A stretch of DNA of 64,000 nucleotides. It comes from Onchidella celtica. Its lineage: Eukaryota > Mollusca > Gastropoda > Systellommatophora > Onchidiidae. Positions 22,636 to 35,000 of the stretch are shown one piece after another. The translations under genes were made by a program, and so were the position numbers. Under the pieces are notes generated by a model. The model saw nothing but the letters and a program-made list of their open reading frames with translations. It had not been told where the DNA came from and ran no database searches. Each line of letters begins with the position of its first letter. Positions within the stretch are counted from its first letter, which is position 1. The DNA is taken from contig OZ007569.1 in NCBI GenBank assembly GCA_963931925.1, positions 8,648,207 to 8,712,206 on the forward strand, read 5' to 3'.

Positions 22636-22922
22636 AGAAATTCTACATTGTCCATGCTGCAGTTGTATCCAGGTCATAATAACTCCCAAACAGCAGTCAC
22701 TTTTGGGGGGGGGGGGGTGAAAAAAAAAAGGCTTAAGTAGACATGCAGGCTTTCATGAATCAAAATCATGTAGAGTGTAGCCTGTAAATACAAAGTAGCC
22801 TAGGTATGTCGACTCAACTTTTCTCATGTGCTCTTGACAATTTCTATTACAGTTTGCAGACAGCAAAGTGAAAAGTAACATTGTGAAAAACTGCATCTGG
22901 ATCCCAGCCAAATACTATAGCC

Positions 22923-23068
22923 ATGATCACTCCACATAGTCAGGAGGGTGATAATGCTGAGGTCATCACAGCAAGACGCACAGAGTCCCTTGACGCTCCA
23001 CATATCATCCGGCTTGTGGAACCTTGGACAGAGAAATTATTTGGTCGTGTCAACATCGTCAATATCAT
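22923..23068 (+). CDS. CFAP61: CFAP61 coding exon 1
   Basis: Codons 1-48 plus two bases, donor GTAATA. It encodes ARRTESLDAPHIIRLVEPW, then TEKLFGRVNIVNI. This ATG is chosen because it is the first in frame and a Ser/Gly/Asp-rich lead of similar length precedes the conserved RTES motif in relatives. Confidence 0.9.
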
Positions 23069-26000
23069 GTAATATGTTTGTATGTATGTGAAGGGGAGAG
23101 ATATAAGGCAGTCAAAATAAATAGAAAAATTTCCAGTGGACATCATATGCAACAATAGTATAATTTCCCAGATAAAATTACATCAGCTTCAAAAAAATTA
23201 GATCATCTTACATTGAATTACCATAACTTCAGTAACTTGCAGACATTTATTTGGGTTCCAATGCCCATTGGGCCTTCAGCCCATCAAAGTACAGATTCAT
23301 TTATGTGAAAGATTCATGCAAGACTTTTAAAGTCTTACATATTTGGATTTGCTATATGGAATTTTCACAGTAAAATATACATGATAGTTTCTACTTCTAT
23401 CAACCTAATCCAATGAGGAAAACTGAAAATCAGTGAGACCCATCACCAGGAGACAAATTCTTTGTCTTTTACATCTTTTGATGTCGGTAATTGGGTTACA
23501 CGAATATCTTCCACTTGTACTCATTTCAGAGAGAAGGCTGTTTTGGCTATCACACTATGCAACAAAGATGAAGAAATTATGGGATTTGCAGCATTTTTGG
23601 ATTTTCCCAATCTGAGTGATGTCAACCAGGCAGAATGGGAGGACTGGTACAATGCTCGCTACGTGTCTGGCCAGGTATTTTATGGCAGTGTTTGTGTAAA
23701 AAGTTTAGAATATTTTTGTAGACCCAGTGTATCCAAAACGGGTATCTTGCTTGTCATAGTGTCAACAGTATGCCTCTTTTGCCTTTGTCATGGTTTTTTT
23801 TCAGCCTCTGTAATTAACCCTTTGGCCGCGGTTCGCGACCGCTGGTCGCGATATTTATATACTCTGTATAGCGCGGGACGCGACCACAGGTCGTGATACG
23901 AATTTGGCTTACAAATGGCCAACTGGCACATCGTACATGCTGACTTTTGTACTGCTAGCGATTGGTATGGGGCAAATAGTGGTTTAGACGCCATTTGCAG
24001 TGGTTTTTAATGCGTGTCATGATTCAGATGTTGTTAAAACTCACGCAGAGAGTGAGTTGTTGTTGTTTTACCAGGGCCATGAGAAATTGGCTGGTGGCCT
24101 TGAACGGCCCTCGCGAATTATAGTTGGTGAGTAAATAAATGTAAAGTTAAACTGTTAGATGCACGCTTGTCGGTTTTAATGTTCGTGATTAATAAGTAAT
24201 GGAGTAGGGGTGAAACAAGGTGGGGATAGTTGACATTGTTAAGTATGACTAGACAAGTTTTTGCACGTTAACTGGCTGGTAGAATAGTGCAGACGTATTA
24301 CTACAAGTAAAATGGTTGGAAGGTTTCGACCTATGAGATAGCTGAACTAATTGGGCCAGCGGACTAGCACTGCTGGGTAGCCAGATAGTATAAAACATCG
24401 TGTAACGTTCAGATTTAGTGAATACAGACGAGCAGAAGCATCGTGTCGTGAAGTATCTCCGGTTGGCCAAAATACGGGTCGACGTCAGTAAAATAGCTGT
24501 TGGAACAAAGGAAAGCACAGGGGTAGGTGAAAAGTGTTCACAATGGGTGAACAATATGTGATACCATCCCTCGGTCTCTGAATGAGGTGTCAATCCCATC
24601 CAACGCCAATACATATGACAGACCTAAATAGGAGAACAAAAATTCTGGTCTATCACAACTACAAATTTCGGCATAGTTAAGCCTAATTAACACTAACAGA
24701 AGCGTCCGTAAGATAATTTAGTCTGATGTTCTCGTTTAAAATCCGCGTAGCCCTCGTCTTGAGTTAAGAATTACATAGCGCTTCTCGCATTTAACAATAA
24801 TCTAGATCTCAAATAACATTACAATTAAATCTTTCCAACATCCAATCCGGTATAGATGAGATGCCACGAGGCGATAGCAGTTAATTTAATGCGCCGTTTC
24901 CGTACGCAAGCCATGCACACGTCAAGTGTCACAGTCATCTCGGTAATATAGTCATAATCGGTTCAATTCAATATCCATATCGGGTATGTTCTTAGGTAAC
25001 TCATCCACTGGCCACATGGATAGTCACAATCATAATCGGTTATTCTTACTTGTCATATATAGTATTACGTTAGATGGTCCACGAAACGCGGAAAACCATA
25101 GTCATAATCGGTTGTATAAAAAACAACTCCACACTTCTCCAAAACTTCTTAAAACGCGACCACGCAGTGTCCTCTGTTACCACTGCAAAATATCTCAAAA
25201 CGCGAACACGCAGTGTCCTCTGTTACCACTGCAAAATATCTCAAAACGCGAACACGCAGTGTCCTCTGTTACCACTGCAAAATATCTCTCAAAACACGAA
25301 TACGCAGTGTCCTCTGTTACCACTGCCAAACATCTCTCAAATAATCGAAAAATACCAATATCATCCATCCCACGAGGCAATCTCATTATTGCTCTCCTCG
25401 GGTCGACGTCATACGCAGACGACTAAAAAAAAGTATCCTCAATATATATAATTCACATAGCTCTTATATTGATATCACCTCGACACTGATACAGACTCTT
25501 CCCCTGAGACAATTTATTGCTCCTTCGGGCGGCGGCACCAGCCGACAATAAAACCAATACTCACTATTCATCACTACACAAAAAAAAGGTCACCTCTCTA
25601 AACAGTCTAATACTGTCCTCTCGGGAGCCCGTCAATTTAAAGACGAGATCGGTATAAATTAATAATTAGCAAGAACTGGCAGTGTACTCACTGCACGGAT
25701 TCCAACAATTCAATAATAGTTGTCACTTAAACAGTGTTGTCACTCTACAGCACAGGAGGGTTAATTCATAAAAACTTTTCCCTCTCACCAAGCCAAGTTA
25801 CCTCTAAAAACCCCTCAACGTGTCAAAACACGTGAATCAATGGAAGTATGTAATCAAAAAAAATATTTAAAAAATAAGTGTAACCAAGAAAGATAAATAC
25901 TATATAACGAATATATAAAAAGGTAATACATTACAAACAAGACGCAAGAGGAACAGAACGAACGATAAATTACAATAAGACGCTAGACTAACAGAAATCA

Positions 26001-29000
26001 CGAACGACAACAGACCCGACTAACCTGAAACTATGTACAGAAAGGTAAGAAAAGCACAAGAGAGACGTCTTCCTAAAAGTACGAGGAAGATAGAACGCTA
26101 ACAATCTATACGAATAGCAGGTCCCTACAGAACTATTCAAGGCAAAGCATACCTCACACCCGGTTTAAACCACCATCTAGATCGACTAGTCTGGCAAGAA
26201 AGGTAAGCTGAGTCTCGATCCCTTCCAACCATTTTACTTGTAGTAATACGTCTGCACAATTCTACCAGCCAGTTAACGTGCAAAAACTTGTCTAGTCATA
26301 CTTAACAATGTCAACTATCCCCACCTTGTTTCACCCCTACTCCATTACTTATTAATCACGAACATTAAAACCGACAAGCGTGCATCTAACAGTTTAACTT
26401 TACATTTATTTACTCACCAACTATAATTCGCGAGGGCCGTTCAAGGCCACCAGCCAATTTCTCATGGCCCTGGTAAAACAACAACAACTCACTCTCTGCG
26501 TGAGTTTTAACAACATCTGAATCATGACAATGCGTTTTGTTGCTTTCGGAGTTTTTTATCGCAGTTTTTGTGATAGCGAAGCAAAATGTCAGACTCGGAC
26601 TCGGATGTAGACCCAGATATGGATATTCCTGCTGTGTTTATTCAATCGGATGATGACAGTGAGGATGATTTCGAAGGGTTTGATCTTATTGATGTTGTTT
26701 TTGATGGCCCAGCTGACAATTCCGTAGATCTACTAAGGTTTAGTCCTCACAATGATGACAACATCGCAGCAGATGTTGCAGCAGGGTGGTCTAAGGATGA
26801 TGTTGACGTTATTTTGCCTGCATTTACTTCTGAATCAAAGTTGAATGTAGGCTCAGCAGTAATAGCAGCTCAGCAGAACTGAGTACAACTTACAAGTTAA
26901 TAAATAATACATACATAGAGGTCAGTGACATGTGTAAAGTTGCTGTGTTTGTTCTTTACCAGTGTTGATATTTTCTTCTTTTTTCATTACTTACCGACAT
27001 CAGCAGTACCACCACCACACATGACATAAATATGTAACAAAACAACATAAACTGGCAAAATAAATATCATTGAAGTTGTCAAGCATAGTTTACACCATAT
27101 AACTTTATTTTATACAGGATATCAAACAAATTATATGTTTACATGTAACATTATGGTAAATTTCTACCATCAGCGTCATCATCACCACCACCAACAGCAA
27201 CAACAACATCATCACACAAAATGCTGACATACCAATGTAATCTTCATTCATATCCAAGCAACTTTTTCTCTTACACTTATTAGAAATTGTCAGTAGTAAA
27301 GGAGATAATGGGGAAGGAAAAGAATATGTAGAAAATTCTAATTTTTCTAAAAATAATTCAGCATGGAGGGAAAAATAATAGAAAAAAATTCAGCGGCCAA
27401 AGGGTTAATATACACACTATATTAATTTACATAGACAGTTTGTATAATAGATTTGATCTCGAGTACCATTCCAAGTTAAGTCATGTCATAGTTTTAGTTT
27501 CTCATTCCTCATAATTTTCTTTCCTTTCCCATTTTTAACATTCTTTGGAAGATTATTGCAGAGGTTATTTTATCATCAGTTCTTACTTGTGTGGTTAATG
27601 AAATGTTTTGCAGGTCAACTCCCTGAACACACTGTTTCTCCACTACTTTGTGTCCAAGAAAGAGTATGCTATGGGATGTGCACAAGAGATTATTCGCACA
27701 GCTTTCAATGCTGTTCCTGACCTACATTTTCTTTTCATGCTTGTCCCTGTGGGAACTTTTCCAGGTTGGATTATTTTTCTTTACAAATTATTTCAATTTG
27801 CAATAGTCTACAGCCATGTTAAAATGCTGGATTGGAAGCTTTGATTAATAAATAAAAGGAATTATTTTCCTCCCAATGAAAAAAAGACAAAGAAAATTTT
27901 GATTTATTATATTTAATAGTTATTATGAAGAAAAATGTAGTGCTTTTAAATAACTGTGTAATTGCCCGTCATTTTATTATTTAACTCGTGTTACAGACAC
28001 CTGTGAATGAAACAGATAAATATATTCACAGAATACAAGATTTTAGATGTCATGCCTGGGCCACATGTTTAGATCTTTTGATATTTTACACACAAAGTAT
28101 AACAAACTTCATATTTTCTGCTGAAAAGTGCTGCCAGAATGAAACTAATCTGGTTAGGTTAATATTTTAGACCCATCTTTGGCCCAAGCTTTCAAACCCA
28201 TGGACAAAAGTAAGAATGGAGTGTCAGACAGCAGTGTACTCTTCGTGTGTAAGCGTCATGAACATGTGCCAGTCCTTCACATCAGGCAGGCTTAGTGAGT
28301 ATCCTTCAGTTCAGCTTGACTCCCTTCATTCTTCAACCTTGTTTTGCAAATTATTTTGGAAATGCTTCAGAAGGGGCAGCTGGACCTATAGCTTCTCTTG
28401 TCGGAAAGGATTAGGGCCAGGCCTAAGGTTAGGGTTAGGGCCAGGGTAGTGTTTTCTAGGCTGATGCCTGGAAATAACTTTTGATGTGGGGAGGGAGTTT
28501 TTGGTCAGTCCATCCCCAACCCAACCCTAACCTATCAGGATAGTTGTGACGACTGAAAACTTATTGGAACAAATGTCCCAATCAAAGCCCTTCCAATGAC
28601 TTTATCTGTAGTGAGGAGTTTTAAAGATTTAGTTGCATTCTTAATTTCCTTAAATCTGACAAATTCCCCCTTCTGATTTTGTCATGACAAGACATCATGC
28701 ATGAGTATAATGCAGTTGTGATATGACCTTGTCATCGTTTTACATGTTGTCGGAAATTATTAATTATTGACACTTAAGTCTTTATCTACCACGATTCATT
28801 CCCCTTCTGGAGCATAATTTAATGCTTTTATTAGTATTAAGCTGATTTTATTGTTATTATTTTTTTTTCCTTGCTTGATTTGAGGTAAGTTACACTGCAG
28901 ATGTATTGCACTGAAAGATAACAATTCAGAAGATGCACTGAGAAATGGTGTGATATCTTTTTTATATTTTAGAGGTCAGATATTGCACAGGACTCAAAAC

Positions 29001-32000
29001 TGCACTAAAATACTTGGGTGAATGGTGCAGTAGTGTCCAAATTGTGTATCAGGGAAACTATATCTACTTGCCTTTAAGCAGTTTACTTGGAAGTTTTGAT
29101 TCATAACATTTGTGCAGAGAAACGGTATTTCCTGAAGTGGTTTTTGTTTTTTTCAGTGTTGAAGATCATGATGATCTGACTCCTATCTTCAACCGACAAA
29201 GTGATATGTTACAGAACACCTATGGAGATTACTTTCTGGCAGAGCTGATTGAGGCCCAGGACTCTGATATGCAGTGTCTTGTGGCCGAGGTAAACACCAA
29301 ATGGCTTTATATTATAAAAAAAACACACAAAATATGTGGAGTCACAATAAACTTGAAGTAAAAATTTGGCAAAAACAAAGGTTTTATGTTGCAAAGCCTT
29401 GTGAAAGAAATGATACAGAAATAATGGCTTTTTACTGTATCGTTTCTGTATCATTTTTTTACATGAGGCTTTGCAACTTACAGTCTTTTCTTTTTGCCAT
29501 ATCTATATAAAAAAACAGCAAGGAAAAATAATTCACCGCTGCAAGGAAGAAATGCCCAGACCTGAAAAAATTACATGTGAAAGATAGTTCTTTTTGCTAC
29601 TATGTCTATTCCTTTGACATGAAAATGAAGTATCGTAATTTTGTAATAAATGAAAATAGGCCTAAAAATATCAAATAATGCTTTCTCCTTAACATTGATG
29701 GCCTCCCTCCTGCCTTTGTTTTGTTTCGACTTTAAACTTCCAATTGCGTTTCAAAGTTTGAAGGCATGAGTTTCTGTGCCGTCTGCCTTATGCACGGGCC
29801 ATGCGGGTGTTACTTTCATAGTTCAATATCAATAAGCCTATGGTACAGCACATACTGTGGTCATACCAGCACTTAAAAACCACTACTGCAGTGCAGTTTG
29901 TGTTGTGACATATTTGCAAGACTCCTAATATAATTTGGGAAAACTCATTTTGTAAATTTAATACTTTGCTTTACTTAGGTTTTGTTTAACCCTTTCAATA
30001 CGGAAAGAATATTGTTGTTAACTCTTTACTGCCCAAACAATTAGAGATTTTGGATATCCATCATTAGCTTCTAAATACAGGTCAGTATCCTGATTTCGAT
30101 TCATAATATTCACTATTTAAAGTACTTCAAATAAGTGGATCGTCATAACCGGATTTTATAAAATTTAGCTCTCATAATGTCAGTTGTTAAAGGGTTAAAA
30201 GATCATCAACTGAACAGCTGCTAATATATTTGTTACTTATTTGAGTCCCAAATGTCTTTCTTCCTCAGCTGTCACCTGTCACTTTTGTTCATTCTGTTCC
30301 AGCTCTTTAGGTGCTGTCCTTCTTACTTAGTCCTAGGTAGATAACAGTTTCCTAACTTTGCTTACTCAAAATGTAGGTGGAAAAAACATCATATGGATTC
30401 ATGAGCATTAGTACAGATGTCAACCTTGACCTTCTGAATGAATGCTTTGAGCTGATTCCATTCAATGGATTGAAGAAACCTCATCCAGATGATGACATGA
30501 AACCACCGCCCACCCCTCCACCCACTCCTCCTACAGCTGAAGCAGGTAAACATTTTAGATACTGCAAGGCAGACACTGGTGTAGGGAATTGTATGTTTTG
30601 TTTACAGGAAGAAGTCATTATCATTTCATAATGTCATTTCAGAGGGCCACTGTTTATTTGTATGAGCAAAATCATATTGTGATATGATGCAGCTTACAAT
30701 AACAGGCACATTGAAATACAATAGTAAACCTTGGACAGTTTCCAGATTGTCAAACCAGAAGGCACATAATTGTGCAGAGAGACATTTTTCCAAAAACATC
30801 TTGAGATATCCAGGTCACTTTGAAACATCATGTGACCAAGGTAAATTTATTGTCTTCTCTTGCTGTTGTTTTACCTTATTGCCATGTGTTTCCCATAACT
30901 GACTTTCAGAATTCTACCAGCATTTCTAAGAATATTAGAGAATAATTTGTTTCATATTAACTTTGACTTTACTCATAAAATATATGGGAAAATGAGAAAA
31001 ATTTTTGTTCTAATGCATTCTAGTTTAAATTTGCTCCAAACTTCATATTTATAGTCTTTGTGACCAGTAAATGACTATAATAAATTTGTGGCAAATAATT
31101 TTGGACCCCTAAAAATATCTCAGAGTAGAATAATGTAAACAAATTGTGTCCATCAATGTCAGAACCAGAAAAGGCTGAAGATGCAGCATCAGTCACATCA
31201 AATTCTGGTAAAGGAGGAGATGGAGAAAGCAGCAAGGAGCACTCACAAGTGGGCGACGTTGTGCCAGAGAGCAGTCCCAATGGCAGTAAGGAAACATCAA
31301 GAGGTTAGTATTTGTAAATGCTGTCATCTCAGTAGTGATGGCATTGCTGCAGCTGTGGGACATTATCATAGTCGTGGTTTATGTGAAATTTGTCCTCAAC
31401 ATGAGGGGATGAATGATAGCCGTGAGTGACTGTGTAAAAGGGAAAGTGCTTTGGAAGGGACACTAGTTCCTTTAGAAGCATGCATCAGAAGAGATACCCA
31501 ATTGTGTAATGCCATAGAGATTTTGGGGGAAACTATGGCAGCCCATTGTGCCTTAAAGTTTGAATTTAATGATTTGCCTTTTGGTTTCAGTTTTATATAT
31601 CCAACTTATCCAACAAAACTTGAAACAGGCTGCAAGGATTTCAAAAGCAAGCTGTTAGAATTGTCTTGAAGAAGAAAAAGAGTGAACATATTATCTCTAT
31701 GGTTATGAAACTGCACTGGATACCAGTTAAGTTGCAAATCCGATACAAAATAGTGTTATGGTGCTACAAGTGCAAAAACAAAACTGCGCCACTTTACCTT
31801 TCCACTTTGACAGAGCCCTATTCATCGCCTCATTCTCTAAGATCAAGCGATCAGGGCCTTCTTAAGATTTTTAACTGGAAGTCAAAGAAACTAGGGGTTA
31901 GAGCATTTACACCCAGTGCCCCACATATCTGGAACTCGCTGCTAAAATCATTGCAAGAGACATCTACCGAGTCAAAATTCAAACCTGGTCTAAAGAAACA

Positions 32001-35000
32001 TTTTTCCAAATACACTTTCAGTTGTGAGGTCTCATTCCCAATCCATTTATTTTCTCAATTCACTTTATTTTTACTGTTTCATTGTTTAATTTCTGCCTTA
32101 TATGTTATGTGTTTGTGTGTGTGTGTATGTATGTCTGGCATAAGAGTGTATGCAATAGGTTGTGAATGAGAGTGAGAGTGAGAGAGAGAGGGTGAGTTGC
32201 AGATGGAGAGAACAAGACCTTCTGTAAAGTGCCTAGAGCAAATTTTTTTTTGGACTGGGCACTATATCAGTGGTCTTCATTGTTATTATTATCATTATCA
32301 TTTTTACTTAACATGGACAGTAAAAATATGTTATATTACCTTTCATTGCAAACCAGAAAAATACTCTTTCTGGAATAATTAAATGCTCAGACTAATTGAA
32401 GTTGCTTTCACTGGACCGTTCAAACCTTCCAGCTCACATTCCCAGCCATTTGTTACAATCTCACTGTATGGATGATTTTCTTCTCTTGAATTTAATTGCA
32501 TCGATAGCGGAGTATAAACATCAGAATCATGGGAAATACTAACATTTGGTACAGCACAATGATTTTCACCACAAAAATCAACGTATTCATAATTCCGTTA
32601 AGGGTGAAAGGCATCTTTCTTCTGTGATATTGGACTTTAAAATTCACATATTGTGTGCACTGATGATTCTAATTTAATGTTATCAAAAAATTTCAGAACC
32701 AACACCAGTAATTAAGAAGGAGCAGAAACTGAGCGATGGAGCATCTCCAGTTTTGGTCTCAGAACTCACTGAGTATTCCCAGGGTGTCAAAGAGACAGCC
32801 GCAGCCATGGAGAAAAGTGTATGTTCCTTACTCAAAAAATAAAGTTTGTTGTATAGAGATAATAATAATATACTGTTTGGACAAAACTGTTTCTTTCAGG
32901 CACATAAGTTTAGTTTGTCATACAAAGATATTATATAATACTGTCTCTTTATCTTGTCCTCTATGTAGTTTAATGCTCTCTGTGTTGCACACCTGAATAG
33001 AAATCACTGATAGAAAGCAAAGACCTCTGGGGCCATCCATAAAGTGTGTAGATTTTGGCAAGTTTCCTCCCCCCACCCCCTCCCCCGTATGCTTGGCTTC
33101 AACACCCACATCAACCCAAGATTTATTACCATATTTGAAAAGTGTATGTATGCTCCCTAGACCCCCCCCCCCACACACACACACACATACATTCCATGTG
33201 ATTTTTCCGTATGCTAGGGAGAACACTCCTACCTCATCCCAGCCCAGGGGTGGATGCACTTTATGGACTATTCCTTTGGCAGAAAAAAAAATTAGCAATA
33301 TTACTTTCCTAACTGTTACTGTTGGAATCTTCAGATCTTTGATGTTTGAAATAGTGACCTCTGTGCTAGTTCTTGCTGTATGAAGTTTTGATTTCTTATT
33401 TTGCTGTTTTTGTCCAGAGCCCTCCCCTGACAGCCACACCTAAAGGCTTGCTCCCAGCCACCCAGCAACGATTTGTGCCCACATTCCATGGAGCACCTAA
33501 TGCTTTCAGTATTCAGCTTTTCTGTATTGCTGAGCAGTATGAGATGAGGTAAGAATAAATGGTTTGTGAGCATTTCATCGATGGATATTGGGCCGAATCC
33601 CAACTTGATAAATAAATACAACAGAAAGGATATTTAGTAATGAATATTTCACCTGCTCATGACCTCATATTTGTAGCTAATGGAGGTGCCTTGGAAGGGA
33701 CAATTGACATTATTTATATAAGAATGTTTTGTATTTTTGAGAGATGAAAGATTATTTTTCCTGGTAGGCAGCAAAAGGTAGCCCCAATTTAAAATATTTT
33801 TACTCTTGGTGTTAATGTAAAGTTATATTTTCCTTGAAAAAAAATTTAAACTTTGTGGCCCAGTGGACTTTCATAGTTATCCTCCGTGACTGTAAAGCAT
33901 TACAACTGAGTATCAAAGCATATGCATCGGTGGTGACAGCTGTCCTTACCAGAGCACTTGTAATTTAAATTATATAGCCTGTGATCACCGTTTATTCACT
34001 TCCTTGACCAACTCCAGCACATACATTCAGTGTCTGACCACATTTCTTAACAATGCCAGTTACAGTTGCAATAAAACCTGTTTAAATATTTTTAATACAT
34101 TCAAGTTATGGAATTTTCTAACACGAAAACTATTCCATGTTTCTGTCTATATTTATGTGCACAAACTTTTTACTCTCTTTGAAAATATACTCTCCTCCAC
34201 CAGGTCATGTGACTTTCTACCAGTGGCATTCTCCAAGTTTCCAGACAGAGATTTTTGCATCATCACAGTGCCACATATGGTCCCAGAATTTCCTCTCATT
34301 CAGAACTTTGTGGTAAGCTTTTTCTGGTCTCGCCAGGGATGCGTTATGACTGAATACACACTGTAGCTGGGTAGATGATATTACACCGTGGCTATCTGAG
34401 AAACAATTAAAAATGTGAAAAAAAACTGAATAATTTGAAGTCATTACTTTTACTCAAGGCCGCGCGGAACGTGGAGAAGAGCCAGAGAAAATGATGTGCA
34501 ACGAAGCGGAAAGACTTGGAATAATGTAAAGAGACTGGGCCATGATAGAGAGGGATGGAAAGTGTTTGTTGGTGGCCTATACCCTGATCCAGGGTGAGAA
34601 AGGCAATGATGATGATGATGATGAAGTGCCTTTAAATGTCTTGAACACCAGGAGGTTTTACTTCTTTATGTCTCTTTCAATACTGAGATTTTTGTATAAA
34701 AATTTTGATCAAATGATAGGCTTTTAGGTTACAAGATTTCATCATTTGAGATGTTTACCAGACAGACTGTGTTGCATGTACGTAAAGTAAAATGTTAGTT
34801 GGACTGGTCTTTCACTTTGCAGAGTACAATAATAAAATTCATTTTACATTCCAGAGGGTCACACCCAAATGCCCAAGCATTCTGCCTCAAGAACTGTATG
34901 TTTTTCATCGTTCTGGACTTCTCAAGTAAGTTTTTGATTTAATAAGTTTTTTTACAAGGAAATACATGAAGTGAATGTGGAAATCCAATTAAAACGCACC

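Larger units (their letters stand above)
23818..27404. mobile_element. piggyBac-like non-autonomous element (host of a nested insertion)
   Basis: It starts CCCTTTGGCCGC and ends with the exact inverse GCGGCCAAAGGG, flanked by TTAA on both sides (23814-23817 and 27405-27408). TTAA duplication with CCC-starting ends is the hallmark of piggyBac. Without the 2,515-bp insertion inside it, the element is about 1.07 kb. Left subterminal sequence has several GCGACC/GGTCGC palindromic blocks. The only coding part is a short acidic frame at 26586-26882. It lies in CFAP61 intron 2. Confidence 0.85.

Noticed and set aside
25151..25335. CRISPR-like array
   Set aside because: The four 46-bp units are contiguous tandem repeats without unique spacers, inside a eukaryotic transposon.
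27988..28170. Open frame after GTTACAG as a CFAP61 exon
   Set aside because: No similarity to the family, and exon 3 joins exon 4 in phase without it.
28400..28445. Interstitial telomere tract
   Set aside because: Only two or three TTAGGG words are present; too short to indicate a chromosome fusion or former end.
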